The notes beneath the pieces were generated by a model that worked only from the letters and a program-made list of their open reading frames with translations, ran no database searches and was not told the origin of the DNA. A program made the translations under genes and the position numbers. A stretch of DNA of 64,000 nt from Streptococcus cristatus ATCC 51100 (GTDB lineage Bacteria > Bacillota > Bacilli > Lactobacillales > Streptococcaceae), in contig NZ_AFUE01000006.1 of NCBI RefSeq assembly GCF_000222765.1, positions 248,001 to 312,000 on the forward strand, in the 5' to 3' direction. Each line of letters starts with the position of its first letter. Position 1 is the stretch's first letter. Shown piece after piece: positions 9,447 to 19,093 of this stretch.

Positions 9447-9747
9447 AATTTATGATACAAAGAGCGACAAGAAAACGACTGAAAATTAGGAATCTGACGA
9501 GAAATCCTGATTTCTCAGTCAGATTATCTATTTTCCGAGTTTTCCGCTCGTGTTCAAATCAAAACACGCGCTCTACCTTTCTTTTTTATTTTTATATTTC
9601 ATAGCTAGGAAAAATCGTATTCAATCATGACTCCGATGAGCCTACTACATTTTTATTTAAAACAGTTATTGATAAACTGACAATAGTTTTTAATCTTTTA
9701 AGATAAATCCTTGATTAGAAGAAACGGGCATTTCCTACCTAATTACT
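9447..9747. other. Intergenic region between clc and deoD
   Basis: No credible coding frame. The half next to deoD holds the hairpin cluster listed separately (9461-9568). The half next to the ClC gene is A/T-rich and holds a weak imperfect inverted repeat (AAAAC...GTTTT, about 9658-9692) that may end the clc transcript. No strong promoter for deoD was identified. Confidence 0.6.
9461..9568. repeat. Nested inverted-repeat element upstream of deoD
   Basis: The core hairpin pairs AATCTGAC (9491-9498) with GTCAGATT (9518-9525), with inner arms GAGAAATC and GATTTCTC. Outer arms GAAAAC...GAAAAT and ATTTTC...GTTTTC extend the pairing. A second hairpin, CGTGTT (9549-9554) with AACACG (9563-9568), follows. 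The core has no T run on either side, so it is not a plain terminator. It may be a mobile repeat or a structured leader of deoD. Confidence 0.55.
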
Positions 9748-11031
9748 TTATTCTTTGACATCATTCTTTGACATCTTACACAGTATACTAGCCCAAGGAA
9801 AGCGATCTAACACTTTTGCAAAACCATAAGCTAGGAAAGCTGTTACTAAGAGATAAGGAAGAGAATCTAACCCTAACCCAGTGAAACCTATTACTAATCC
9901 AGTTGCAGACCAGGGCGCCCTCAAGGTCACAGATAAAAAGCAAACCGATCCCAAAAGCAAAATGCTTGGCTGGCTGTCCAAACCTAGAATCATGCCCAAG
10001 AGAGCAGCTCCAGCCATCCCCAAGGCAAAAGATGGCGTAAGAGTACCACCATAGGCCCCTGCCCAAAGGATAATAAGAACGACCACTGCTTTTAGGAAAA
10101 ACATGAGAAGCACTGTTTTACCATCGCTACCATTTAAAATTTCCTGAGCCATCATGCGTCCATTGCCAAGTAGATGTGGAAAGTAACTTGCCATACCAAC
10201 AAGAAACAGAAAAGCTGAGGGCAAAGTGAGAAGTATTCGTTGATCTTTTATCTTGTTTGAAGACACTTCTTTACTTAAGCGACCAAAAAGCCAAGCTAGG
10301 GGAGTTAAGAAAAGAAGTAATAAAGGGACAATCCACACTTCCTTTAATGACCATGCGATAGCTGGAAGCTGGTAAAGAGCATTATCTGAAATAACCAAGC
10401 CTGCTATATAGGTAGACACATAGGTAGTCAAACCGACTAAGACAAATCGCTTGATAGATAAAGTAATTCCTAGAGTCTCAAAAACGAAGAAAACACTTGT
10501 TAATGGAACCTGATAGACAGCTGCTAAACCAGCACCAGCACCACAAGCAAGGAGAAAGATACGATCCTTCATAGACAGTATACATATTTTTCCAATTGGA
10601 CCTGCAAATAGGGCTCCAATCTCTCGTGGTGCAGCTTCTTTACCAATAGGTGCTCCCCCTCCAACTGCAATAATCTGCCAAATTGAATGAAATAGCTGTT
10701 TTAAAAAATGAAGCTTGTATTGTGAAGTCTCATCCTTCATCTGAGCTTTGATGGAATAAATCTTCGACCTTTTTTGCAAGAAGTACCAGACTAAGGACGA
10801 GCTAAGACCCACGATTATTAAACTTAGTCCTATCCGTGAGGAGGAAACTCCATCTGTCAAAAATCCATTATGATGCTCTGACTGACCAAAAGCTAGCCCC
10901 TCCGCCATCTCTAAAAGATAATGGAGAAATATACCAGATAAACCCGAAACTATTCCTTGCAGAATTACTGCTATGAATAATCTAAAATTATAAGGGATTT
11001 TTCGAAAAATTCTCCTCAATTCTATTAACAT
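9748..11031 (-). CDS. ClC-family chloride channel/antiporter-like protein
   Basis: An integral membrane protein of 427 residues with about ten hydrophobic segments. Family landmarks are GKEAAP (residues 130-135), corresponding to GREGP and keeping the gating glutamate as E132, and GGTLTP (328-333), corresponding to G.F.P. The usual first anion-binding motif GSGIP is not visible; the matching region reads YSIKAQMKD (92-100). Ion selectivity therefore cannot be assumed. The gene starts 2 bases after punA on the same strand, so it belongs to the rpiA-deoB-punA transcript, an unusual partner for nucleoside breakdown. Confidence 0.85.
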   Translation of the reverse strand: MLIELRRIFRKIPYNFRLFIAVILQGIVSGLSGIFLHYLLEMAEGLAFGQSEHHNGFLTDGVSSSRIGLSLIIVGLSSSLVWYFLQKRSKIYSIKAQMKDETSQYKLHFLKQLFHSIWQIIAVGGGAPIGKEAAPREIGALFAGPIGKICILSMKDRIFLLACGAGAGLAAVYQVPLTSVFFVFETLGITLSIKRFVLVGLTTYVSTYIAGLVISDNALYQLPAIAWSLKEVWIVPLLLLFLTPLAWLFGRLSKEVSSNKIKDQRILLTLPSAFLFLVGMASYFPHLLGNGRMMAQEILNGSDGKTVLLMFFLKAVVVLIILWAGAYGGTLTPSFALGMAGAALLGMILGLDSQPSILLLGSVCFLSVTLRAPWSATGLVIGFTGLGLDSLPYLLVTAFLAYGFAKVLDRFPWASILCKMSKNDVKE

Positions 11032-11033
11032 GA

Positions 11034-11846
11034 TTACAATTCAGCAAGAATGGCTTTAAGTAATCGTTTGAAATCACCTTTGACACGCTCTGTCACTTCA
11101 ACCACTTCCTCGTGATTAAGCTCTTCTTGGAATCCAGCAGCATGATTGGTAATGCATGAAATACCGAGGACTTTCAATCCTGAGTGGGCAGCCACGATCA
11201 CTTCGGGAACAGTAGACATGCCAACTGCATCTGCTCCGAGCGTCTTATAAGCACGGATTTCTGCTGGCGTTTCGTAAGTTGGACCGGTAACACCAATATA
11301 GACACCGTCATCCAGCTTAATGCCAAGCTTATCAGCGACTTGATGAGCAGTTGCACGATATTCTGGTGTATAAGATTTAGACATATCGGGGAAACGTGGA
11401 CCAAATTCATCCAAATTTGCACCAATCAAAGGATTTTGACCAGTCATATTGATGTGGTCAGTGATGGCCATAAGCGTACCAGGGCCATAGCCGATACCAC
11501 CGGCAGCATTGGTCACAATAACACCTGTCGCACCGAGAGCCTTCATCACGCGCACTGGGAAGGTAACGACTTCTAATGGATTTCCTTCATAGAAATGGAA
11601 ACGACCTTGCAGTGCCAAGACTTTGCGGCCTGCCAAGTCTCCATAGACTAATTTACCAGCGTGACCAACGACAGTTGAGCGGCCCCAGTTTGGAATATCC
11701 GCATAGTCAAGACTAACAGCATTTTCAATTTCAGAAGCCAATTCTCCCAAACCAGAGCCCAAAATCAGACCAAACTCAGGTTCTGCCATGCCTTTTTCTT
11801 TCAGAAAGGCTGCCGTTGCTTTGATTTTCTCAGATAATGTTGTCAT
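11034..11846 (-). CDS. punA: Purine nucleoside phosphorylase, PNP-I type
   Basis: Trimeric-type phosphorylase of inosine and guanosine, 270 residues. Motifs are GSGLGEL near residue 30, the phosphate site VVGHAGK near 60, GRFHFYEG near 81, TNAAGG near 112, and GPTYETPAEIR with DAVGMSTVPE near 188-215. It lies 26 bases after deoB and just before the ClC gene. With DeoB it channels the released ribose 1-phosphate toward ribose 5-phosphate, and RpiA links that to the pentose phosphate pathway. Confidence 0.96.
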   Translation of the reverse strand: MTTLSEKIKATAAFLKEKGMAEPEFGLILGSGLGELASEIENAVSLDYADIPNWGRSTVVGHAGKLVYGDLAGRKVLALQGRFHFYEGNPLEVVTFPVRVMKALGATGVIVTNAAGGIGYGPGTLMAITDHINMTGQNPLIGANLDEFGPRFPDMSKSYTPEYRATAHQVADKLGIKLDDGVYIGVTGPTYETPAEIRAYKTLGADAVGMSTVPEVIVAAHSGLKVLGISCITNHAAGFQEELNHEEVVEVTERVKGDFKRLLKAILAEL

Positions 11847-11872
11847 AAAATATATTCCTCACTCTCTTATGC

Positions 11873-13084
11873 TTATACCAATTTGTCCAAGAAGCTTTCA
11901 CCAATCATGGCCTTGTCCACACCGAAGTTGTCAGCGATGGTTGCTGAAATATCCGCAAAATGTCCAACAGGCAAGTGACCATTCCCCTTGAGTGATTTAC
12001 CAAAAACCAAGAGCGGAATGTACTCACGAGTGTGATCTGTTCCGGCATAGGTCGGGTCATTACCATGGTCAGCGGTAATCATGAGCAAGTCGTCTTCCCG
12101 CATGTTTTCAATGATTTCTGGCAAGCGAGTGTCAAACTCCTGCAGACAATCACGGTAGCCATGCGGATTACGACGGTGACCATAAAGAGCATCGAAGTCC
12201 ACCAAGTTGGTAAATGAGAAGCCGTACTTGAAGTCCTCAGACTGGATAGCCTTGACTAGATTGTCCACTCCATGATTATTGGATTGGTTGTGACCCATGT
12301 CGTGGTTGATACCAGCGCCGTTGAAGATATCGTTAATCTTACCAACTGAATAAGTATCAATGCCAGCTTCATTGAGCTTGTCCAAAACAGTTGGCTCAAA
12401 TGGAGAAACTGCATAGTCATGGCGATTGGCTGTACGAGTGAAGTTGCCTGACTCACCTACATAAGGGCGAGCGATGATCCGTCCTAGAAGCGCAGGGCGT
12501 TCCAAGGTAATAGAGCGGGCGAATTCACAGATACGATAGAGCTCTTCCAAAGGAATCACTTCTTCGTGGGCCGCAATTTGAAGAACTGGATCTGCAGAAG
12601 TATAGATAATCAATTCGCCAGTTTCCATCTGACGAGGCCCGAAGTCGTCAATAACTGCCGTGCCAGAATAAGGTTTGTTCGCCTCACGAATAACTTTGCG
12701 ACCAGAAAATTCTTCAATTTTAGTCAAGATTTCCTCTGGGAAGCCATTCCAGAAAGTATCAAAAGGCTCAGTAATGTTCAGACCCATGATTTCCCAGTGA
12801 CCTGTCATGGTATCTTTACCTAAAGAAACTTCTTCTAATTTAGTATAGTAACCACTTGGATTTTCCTCAGCTGGTACAGTTTTCAGCGCCTGCTCACGCT
12901 CGATATTGCCCAAGCCCAGCTTAGCCATGTTTGGCACTTCTAGGCCGACTGCTTTGGAAATATGTCCCAGCGTATCGGAAGCTCCATCTGGCACCCCTGC
13001 ATTAACAAAATTGTTAGCATCTGGTGCCGCCCCAATGCCGACTGAGTCCATAACGACTAAGTGAATACGATTAAATTTTGACAT
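11873..13084 (-). CDS. deoB: Phosphopentomutase
   Basis: Interconverts (deoxy)ribose 1-phosphate and 5-phosphate. It belongs to the alkaline phosphatase superfamily. The 403-residue protein starts with [12 protein letters not shown] near residue 12, includes the metal site Asp and the nucleophile threonine in KDTMTGHWE (near 90-98), and ends with the metal ligands ADHGNDP and TDHTREYIP (about 335-356). It sits second in the rpiA-deoB-punA unit with a 13-base gap after rpiA. Confidence 0.96.
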   Translation of the reverse strand: MSKFNRIHLVVMDSVGIGAAPDANNFVNAGVPDGASDTLGHISKAVGLEVPNMAKLGLGNIEREQALKTVPAEENPSGYYTKLEEVSLGKDTMTGHWEIMGLNITEPFDTFWNGFPEEILTKIEEFSGRKVIREANKPYSGTAVIDDFGPRQMETGELIIYTSADPVLQIAAHEEVIPLEELYRICEFARSITLERPALLGRIIARPYVGESGNFTRTANRHDYAVSPFEPTVLDKLNEAGIDTYSVGKINDIFNGAGINHDMGHNQSNNHGVDNLVKAIQSEDFKYGFSFTNLVDFDALYGHRRNPHGYRDCLQEFDTRLPEIIENMREDDLLMITADHGNDPTYAGTDHTREYIPLLVFGKSLKGNGHLPVGHFADISATIADNFGVDKAMIGESFLDKLV

Positions 13085-13097
13085 GAAAACCTCTTTT

Positions 13098-13775
13098 CTA
13101 GTTGTCTGTTTCTAAAATGTTCACGCCACCTTGACCAGCGACAATCACCTTGTTGACCATTTTGGTGAAAAGGCCGTGCTCAACAACGCCCACGATATGA
13201 TCTAATTCTCGGCCAAATTCGACTGGATTTTCGATTACACCTAGATCTAGATCAATAATGAAGTTCTGCATATCCGTGATAAAACGTTGGCCATTTTTTT
13301 CACGGAAACTTGGCTTGTAGCCTGCTTGAGCAAAGTGACGGAAAACTTGCTCCGCACCATATTGCACTACTTCGACTGGTAGCTTGAAAGCACCTAGCTT
13401 TTGAACCAATTTGCTCTCATCAACCACCCAGATGTAGTCCTTGGAAGGTGTCGCGACAACTTTCTCCATCAACAGGGCCCCGCCTCCGCCTTTGATGCCG
13501 TTGAACTGAGGATCCACTTCATCAGCTCCATCAACGGTCACATCGACCTGATCCACTTCATCAATGGATTTCAGCGGAATGCCCAAGCCATCTGCTTGCT
13601 TGCTAGTCACGCTAGAGGTTGTGACTGCAGTAATCTGCAAGCCTTCCTCTTTGATACGTCGACCAATTTCCTCGACAAAATAGTAAGCAGTCGAACCTGT
13701 TCCCAGACCGACCACCATCCCGTCTTCGACAAATTCAGCAGCCTTGATGCCTGCTAGTTTCTTTAGAGTTTCCAT
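13098..13775 (-). CDS. rpiA: Ribose 5-phosphate isomerase A
   Basis: Interconverts ribose 5-phosphate and ribulose 5-phosphate. The 225-residue protein has the family motifs [13 protein letters not shown] near residue 23, DGADEVDP near 82, [11 protein letters not shown] near 95 and a catalytic glutamate in VDESKLV near 118. The ATG is preceded by GAGGAGGTGCT. As first gene of its unit it links nucleoside breakdown to the pentose phosphate pathway. Confidence 0.97.
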   Translation of the reverse strand: METLKKLAGIKAAEFVEDGMVVGLGTGSTAYYFVEEIGRRIKEEGLQITAVTTSSVTSKQADGLGIPLKSIDEVDQVDVTVDGADEVDPQFNGIKGGGGALLMEKVVATPSKDYIWVVDESKLVQKLGAFKLPVEVVQYGAEQVFRHFAQAGYKPSFREKNGQRFITDMQNFIIDLDLGVIENPVEFGRELDHIVGVVEHGLFTKMVNKVIVAGQGGVNILETDN

Positions 13776-13801
13776 AGCACCTCCTCAAATCAACTATGTT
13801 T

Positions 13802-13810
13802 AGTATATCA
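13802..13810 (-). promoter_or_regulatory. Extended -10 promoter of rpiA-deoB-punA
   Basis: On the minus strand TGATATACT gives an extended -10 (TGn plus TATACT, 13802-13807). A TTTCAA 17 bases further upstream is a weak -35. It lies 27 bases before the rpiA start. Confidence 0.6.
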
Positions 13811-13901
13811 CAATTCTTTGAAATTTGAAAGTGTTTTCAGATCTTTAAACGGTTCTTCGCGTTTAAACAGTGCTCCATTTCACGAAAATCTCCTTAAAAT
13901 C

Positions 13902-13930
13902 TTGCTCCTAGTTCTATTTTACGCTACAAT
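13902..13930 (+). promoter_or_regulatory. SigA promoter of the DUF4190/BLIP-like gene
   Basis: TTGCTC (13902-13907), 17 bases, TACAAT (13925-13930), 71 bases upstream of the ATG at 14002. Confidence 0.65.
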
Positions 13931-14001
13931 GAAGATAGGGAAATTACTAAAAGAAATACATATTTCAAGTAGTAAGCTATAGAAAATCTGAGGAGGTTGT
14001 T

Positions 14002-14619
14002 ATGATGCAGCAAGAAAATAAAGTTCTAGGTATTTTAGCCATTGTCTTTGGAGCAATCGCTTTACTTGGCTCCTGGATACCAATCATCAATTATCTATCT
14101 TTTTTTATCGGTACTATTGCTCTTATCCTTGCTATTATCGGTCTCATTATTAACCAAAAGAAACCGAAAACTTTGGCTATAATTGGCTCTGTCATTTCCT
14201 TTTTCTCCTTAATCATCGCACTGGTCACTCTATCATTCTATTCCCGTATGTTCAATGAAATGGGAAAAAGGTTTGATACTCTTTCGAGCTCTTACCGTTC
14301 CTATATTGGTTCGTCAGAAAGAGAAGAAGAAAAGGAAAAAGAAGAAAATACGAAGTTTACATGGACAAAAGCAGAATTTGATGCACTCAAAGAGGGCGAT
14401 ATTTTGAAAAGAGGTGCAGGCGGAACAAAATACGACGACGTCATTCGCGACCACGGCAAACCAACTGACGAAACTACTTCCACTGTCAGCGGCTCTGAAT
14501 TAAAAACCATCACCTACTTACCAGGAGGAAGCAAGTATCAAGCCGTCGTCCTAACTTTTTCAAAAAACGAAGACGGTTCTTTCCTACTGACTAGCAAGAT
14601 AGGAACAGGTTTAGAATAA
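14002..14619 (+). CDS. Three-helix membrane protein with one BLIP/SmpA-like module
   Basis: A 205-residue protein of unknown function. The N-terminal part has three hydrophobic helices (about 8-25, 30-50, 57-80), similar in feel to DUF4190-type membrane domains. A charged Glu/Lys linker (105-115) leads to a single module from FTWT (119-122) to FLLTS. This module matches those of the proteins at 3369-6168: FTWTKAEFDALKEG, glycine patch, YDDVI, HGKP. The same soluble module is thus joined to a different membrane anchor. GAGGAGG precedes the ATG; a second ATG follows immediately and is equally possible. Confidence 0.8.
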   Translation: MMQQENKVLGILAIVFGAIALLGSWIPIINYLSFFIGTIALILAIIGLIINQKKPKTLAIIGSVISFFSLIIALVTLSFYSRMFNEMGKRFDTLSSSYRSYIGSSEREEEKEKEENTKFTWTKAEFDALKEGDILKRGAGGTKYDDVIRDHGKPTDETTSTVSGSELKTITYLPGGSKYQAVVLTFSKNEDGSFLLTSKIGTGLE

Positions 14620-14849
14620 AATAAATTTCCTACCTGACAGCTGTTTATCTTCTACCAATATTGGAAAGAACTCTAGCCATCAATCGCATTTTACTAAGAC
14701 ACAAGGATTTAACTACCACTTTCCCACTATACTTATTAATCAATGCAAAGCAAGGACAAAATGATGCACAACTCTCAAAAACTTTTTGGGTGAATTTTGG
14801 GCGGAATATTAGAAAAAGCTTGTTATATAAGCTATTTGAAAGGATATAC

Positions 14850-16223
14850 ATGATAACACGAGAATTTGATACCATCGCTGCGATTTCGACCCCTCTTGGG
14901 GAAGGAGCCATCGGTATCGTCAGACTAAGCGGGACTGACAGCTTTGCTATTGCCCAAAAAATCTTTAGAGGTAAGGATTTAAGCAAAGTGGCCAGCCACA
15001 CACTCAACTACGGCCATATCGTTGACCCTCAAAATCAAGAGATTCTGGATGAGGTCATGGTCGGGGCTATGCGTTCTCCCAAGACTTTCACCCGTGAAGA
15101 TATCATCGAGATCAACACCCACGGTGGGATTGCGGTGACCAATGAAATACTGCAGCTGGCTATCCGCGAGGGGGCTAGACTGGCAGAGCCTGGCGAGTTT
15201 ACCAAGCGGGCCTTTCTCAATGGGCGCGTGGATTTGACTCAGGCTGAGGCTGTCATGGATATCATCCGGGCCAAGACAGATAAAGCTATGAACAATGCTG
15301 TCAAGCAGTTGGACGGCTCTCTTTCCGACCTTATCAATAGCACCCGTCAGGAAATCCTCAATACACTGGCTCAGGTAGAGGTCAATATTGATTATCCTGA
15401 GTACGACGATGTTGAGGAAGCAACGACGGAAATCATTCGTGAAAAAACGCTAGAATTTGAGCAACTTCTGACCCATCTCCTCAAAACTGCTCGACGCGGA
15501 AAGATTCTTCGCGAGGGTATTTCGACTGCTATCATCGGTCGGCCTAATGTCGGCAAATCCAGCCTACTCAACAACCTTCTGCGTGAGGACAAGGCCATTG
15601 TGACCGATATTGAGGGGACAACTCGTGATGTGATTGAGGAGTACGTCAATATCAACGGCGTACCGCTCAAGCTCATTGACACTGCAGGCATTCGGGAAAC
15701 AGATGATCTTGTGGAGCAGATTGGCGTTGAGCGCTCTAAAAAAGCCTTACAGGAAGCTGACTTGGTTCTCTTGGTTCTCAATGCCAGTGAGCCCCTGACC
15801 GACCAAGACAAACAATTGCTTGAAATCAGTCAAGATAGCAATCGCATCGTACTGCTTAACAAGACTGACCTTGAAGAAAAGATTGAGCTAGACCAGCTGC
15901 CAGCAAATGCTATCAAGATTTCCGTCCTCCACAACCAAAATATTGATAAAATAGAGGATCGTATCAACCAGCTCTTCTTTGAAAATGCTGGAATTCTCGA
16001 GCAAGACGCCACCTATCTGTCCAATGCCCGTCACATCTCTCTCATCAAAAAGGCTGTCGAAAGCCTGCAAGCCGTCAATCAAGGACTGGAACTAGGCATG
16101 CCTGTGGATCTCCTCCAAGTCGATCTGACCCGCACTTGGGAAATCCTAGGAGAAATCACTGGTGACGCCGCACCAGACGAACTCATCACCCAACTCTTCA
16201 GCCAATTCTGCCTAGGAAAATAA
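14850..16223 (+). CDS. mnmE: tRNA modification GTPase MnmE
   Basis: With MnmG it builds the 5-carboxymethylaminomethyl group on wobble uridine 34 of tRNAs. The open frame extends back to 14661. However, the ATG at 14850 with AAGGA upstream begins [19 protein letters not shown], the conserved start, and gives 457 residues. The N-terminal tetrahydrofolate-binding domain contains [12 protein letters not shown] (115-126). The G domain has G1 GRPNVGKSS (230-238), [14 protein letters not shown] and NKTD. The C-terminal FCLGK retains the catalytic cysteine. Confidence 0.97.
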   Translation: MITREFDTIAAISTPLGEGAIGIVRLSGTDSFAIAQKIFRGKDLSKVASHTLNYGHIVDPQNQEILDEVMVGAMRSPKTFTREDIIEINTHGGIAVTNEILQLAIREGARLAEPGEFTKRAFLNGRVDLTQAEAVMDIIRAKTDKAMNNAVKQLDGSLSDLINSTRQEILNTLAQVEVNIDYPEYDDVEEATTEIIREKTLEFEQLLTHLLKTARRGKILREGISTAIIGRPNVGKSSLLNNLLREDKAIVTDIEGTTRDVIEEYVNINGVPLKLIDTAGIRETDDLVEQIGVERSKKALQEADLVLLVLNASEPLTDQDKQLLEISQDSNRIVLLNKTDLEEKIELDQLPANAIKISVLHNQNIDKIEDRINQLFFENAGILEQDATYLSNARHISLIKKAVESLQAVNQGLELGMPVDLLQVDLTRTWEILGEITGDAAPDELITQLFSQFCLGK

Positions 16224-16224
16224 T

Positions 16225-16410
16225 ATGGGAATCACAGAGTTTATCAAAGCAAAAAATCTAGGCGAATACCTAGAAAGTCGAAAGAATGGGCAAGTCAGAG
16301 AGCGCATCCAAAAACGCAGCTGGTTGGTGGTCCTCCTCCACAAAGCCCGCACCACCAAAATAAATCCTGAAAATCACCAGAAAATGAAGAAAACGAAACA
16401 CGGTTCCTGA
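16225..16410 (+). CDS. Possible small protein after mnmE
   Basis: A 61-residue, strongly basic frame whose ATG follows the mnmE stop by one base. CTAGGAAAATAAT upstream could serve as a ribosome site, so translational coupling is possible. No domain is recognised. The stop codon falls inside the hairpin at 16396-16426, which argues that the frame may be decaying or not coding at all. Confidence 0.3.
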   Translation: MGITEFIKAKNLGEYLESRKNGQVRERIQKRSWLVVLLHKARTTKINPENHQKMKKTKHGS

Positions 16411-16426
16411 ACATGGAGCCGTGTTT
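16396..16426 (+). terminator. Possible terminator after mnmE
   Basis: AAACACGG (16396-16403) pairs with CCGTGTTT (16419-16426). The following tract is only moderately T-rich, so strength is uncertain. Confidence 0.5.
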
Positions 16427-16515
16427 GGTTGTCTATTCAATCAAGCTGATGCTTTGCCTGATCATGAATTGCGGTATTCTCCTTGTCCCAAACTATTTTT
16501 TGTTTGGCTACATCT

Positions 16516-17181
16516 TCATCGGACTTGAGTCAGCACTCCGTCTTGCATTTCATAGACCTTGTCAACCTCGTCCAGTAGGCGGGTATCATGGGTAATCATG
16601 ACCACGCTCTTGTTAAATTTTTGAGTCACTTCTTTGAGCAGATGAACCACGCGCTTGGCCCGCTCCGTATCTAGACTAGCTGTCGGCTCATCAGCCAAGA
16701 TAATATCTGGGCTATTGTAAAGCGCTCTGGCGATAGCAGCCCGCTGCCGTTCTCCGCCGGACAATTCTTTCGGATACTGCTTGAGAGTTCCTTTTAAATC
16801 TAGCAACTCAATCAGACTGTCTAGATCCGTCCTTTCCTTTTTAGATAAGCGGTCAATCAGCTGGAACTGGTCTTCGATTTTCAAAAAAGGAATGAGATTG
16901 GAAGCCTGCAAAATAAAGCCAAAATCATTGAAGCGTAGAGCAGCTCGTTCCTTTTCCTTAAGCTGGGAAGTATCTTTCCCATGCAGCAGAATCTGTCCTT
17001 TTGAAGGAGTTTGCAAATGCCCCAGCAAGGTCAGAAAAGTTGTTTTACCCGAGCCTGAGGGACCAATAATAGCTACAAACTGCCCTGCTTCCAGTTGGAA
17101 ATCAGTTGGTTTCAGGGCTTGGACCAGCGTATGCCCCTGGCCATATTCTTTTGTAACTCCTTTTAGTTCTATGATTGACAT
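16516..17181 (-). CDS. ABC transporter ATP-binding protein, HrtA/LolD-like
   Basis: A 221-residue ATPase of the MacB/LolD class. Walker A GPSGSGKTT (about 39-47), signature LSGGERQR (about 140-147), Walker B ILADEPTASLD (about 160-170) and the H-loop MITHD are intact. It follows its permease gene directly with no gap and they clearly form one exporter. The permease type suggests the HrtAB/heme-export or related membrane-stress exporter group. No heme-sensing two-component system is present in the window, so the substrate is not established. Confidence 0.9.
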   Translation of the reverse strand: MSIIELKGVTKEYGQGHTLVQALKPTDFQLEAGQFVAIIGPSGSGKTTFLTLLGHLQTPSKGQILLHGKDTSQLKEKERAALRFNDFGFILQASNLIPFLKIEDQFQLIDRLSKKERTDLDSLIELLDLKGTLKQYPKELSGGERQRAAIARALYNSPDIILADEPTASLDTERAKRVVHLLKEVTQKFNKSVVMITHDTRLLDEVDKVYEMQDGVLTQVR

Positions 17182-18243
17182 TTACTCACCTCCGATCGCT
17201 GTGATAGGGTCAATTTTCAGAACCCGGTGAATGGACAAGAGCCCGCCAGCCAGTGACATGAAAACAATCAGGACAATCAATCCAGCATAAGCTCGCCAGT
17301 CACTGTAAAAAGGCATAGAAGCCGGCAAGACTAGCTGGGTTCCCAAGAGAGCCAAGACAGCTAAGCTGATCCCCAGAGTAGACAGGATGAAAATCTGCCA
17401 GAAAATAGAAGCAATAATCTTCCCACTGGCAATCCCTTGGGCACGCATAATACCGTAAAGTTGGGTCTTCTGAATGGTGATAATGTACATGAAAATCCCC
17501 AATACTAAAAAGGTAATCAGAACCATGGCCCCAATCATAAAGGAAAAAGTCAGTACCTGAGGCTGATAACCAGGGATATTTTCTATAAAATCACTCATAG
17601 AGAGCTGACTAAGCCCAGTTTCTTCAATCTTCTGACCATCCTTGACCACAAGTGCGCTGATATTCTTAACCTGACTAGAGCCGTACTTTAATTCCCTGAA
17701 ATCATCTAGATCCATAAAAATTACAGGTTGCGTAAAGAAGCTATTATCCTCTGTGAAGCCAACAACTTGATAAAGGTGCTCACTACCATTGAGCTGGAGC
17801 TGGTCGCCCAGTTTCACACCTTTTTGTTGCAGACGCTTATCCGCAATGACTTCATGAGCATTCTCAGCAGGACGTCCCTCAATAATGTCAGGCGCTAGAA
17901 AACTATCCCAAGAGAGACCAAAAACCTGAGCATTGAGTTTATCCGTCCCATCTTCATAATTGGCCACTGCTGACGTCTGTCCCAAAGCCGCAATTGAGTC
18001 CCCTTGAAGCAGGCTACTATACTCCTCTTCCTTGAGAGTCGAAGCAACCAGATTCTTATTGGCATACTCTGACAAGACGATTGATTCAGCCTGCCATTGG
18101 TCCAAAGCCAAGCGATTGAGCCTAGCCAAGCCGACGGAAAGACTGGATAAAAAGAAAACCATATAGGTAATAAGAAAGACCACAGAAACCACTAAACGAT
18201 AGCGTCCGCGGCTGTAGACAATCTCTTTAAAAGCTAAAAACAA
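17182..18243 (-). CDS. ABC transporter permease, FtsX/HrtB-like
   Basis: A 353-residue permease with one N-terminal membrane helix (about 15-38), a large extracellular domain (about 40-225) and three C-terminal helices (about 230-345). It ends in LKIDPITAIGGE, typical of the FtsX/MacB class. Length and topology match HrtB-like permeases. The start is TTG at 18241-18243: it lies six bases after AAGGAGG and is followed by the hydrophobic N terminus, and no ATG fits better. It is first in a two-gene unit with the ATPase. Confidence 0.88.
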   Translation of the reverse strand: MFLAFKEIVYSRGRYRLVVSVVFLITYMVFFLSSLSVGLARLNRLALDQWQAESIVLSEYANKNLVASTLKEEEYSSLLQGDSIAALGQTSAVANYEDGTDKLNAQVFGLSWDSFLAPDIIEGRPAENAHEVIADKRLQQKGVKLGDQLQLNGSEHLYQVVGFTEDNSFFTQPVIFMDLDDFRELKYGSSQVKNISALVVKDGQKIEETGLSQLSMSDFIENIPGYQPQVLTFSFMIGAMVLITFLVLGIFMYIITIQKTQLYGIMRAQGIASGKIIASIFWQIFILSTLGISLAVLALLGTQLVLPASMPFYSDWRAYAGLIVLIVFMSLAGGLLSIHRVLKIDPITAIGGE

Positions 18244-18500
18244 AGCTATCCTCCTTTGAGATATTGAAGACCATTATATCATAAAGAAGCAAGCTAGAAA
18301 AACATATAAGACTAATAATGACTAGATTCAGGCAAAAAACGGTCATTAATCCGTATAGTCACTCACTAAGTCAGAAACATTCCGTGAAAGAAAATCGCAA
18401 AATAAAGGAAACAAGGGCTTCAGTTCATATAACGAAACCGTTCTTGTTTCTTTTTCTTTACGCTTCGCACACTCTTTTTCTGAGCAGATTGAGAAACGCT

Positions 18501-18932
18501 TTACTGCTTAGTAAAGGTCAGAGTATCTGGATCATCATCTAGTTCGTCCACAATCAGCTGATTGCCATTTTGTCGGTAACTTTTGACATCGTCACCGACA
18601 ATCAATCTTTGACTAGCCGTATCTACCTGAACCTGTTTGATTTCCTTACTGCCATCGACCTCGGTTTCAGTCCAAGTACCAGTCCTACCGTTGATTTCTA
18701 GGACATGCTGGTCACCATCATGGTCGGTTGCTTGGTAGCGTCCGTCTAGATTGCTGGTCTGACCTGCATTGGATAAAGAAGTCTGTTCTTGCGCAGGCTG
18801 TGATGTTTGGCTTTGGGTATTCTGTGATGAGCTAGCATTTCCTCCCTGATTAGCATTGCCTGAGCAAGCAGTCAATAGAACTGCGACTGTTAATGATAAG
18901 ATTCCAGTAAAGGCTTTTTTCGAAATAGTCAT
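18501..18932 (-). CDS. Lipoprotein, SP_0198-like
   Basis: A 143-residue secreted lipoprotein. The signal peptide ends in the lipobox LTACSGN, with the modified Cys at residue 23. A Gln/Ser/Asn-rich linker (about 25-60) leads to a small domain from DGRYQATDHDGD to LTFTKQ. I recall a streptococcal family of this look named after SP_0198, of unknown function; that match is from memory. The domain is short and likely all-beta. GGAGAAAAC precedes the ATG. Confidence 0.82.
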   Translation of the reverse strand: MTISKKAFTGILSLTVAVLLTACSGNANQGGNASSSQNTQSQTSQPAQEQTSLSNAGQTSNLDGRYQATDHDGDQHVLEINGRTGTWTETEVDGSKEIKQVQVDTASQRLIVGDDVKSYRQNGNQLIVDELDDDPDTLTFTKQ

Positions 18933-19093
18933 AGTGTTTTCTCCTTTTTTCTACATTTGTAGTTTACATATATATTCTACAATTGTCTGTTTTGTTTGTC
19001 AATCATATAGCATTTTTTATCTAAAAATAGAAAATTCTCCAGCCTAACTTGACTGGAGATGTAAAATCTATTGCTTCTTCTAGAGGATCAAAG

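Noticed and set aside
14661-14849. N-terminal extension of mnmE
   Set aside because: The conserved MnmE start [11 protein letters not shown] with AAGGA upstream begins at 14850.
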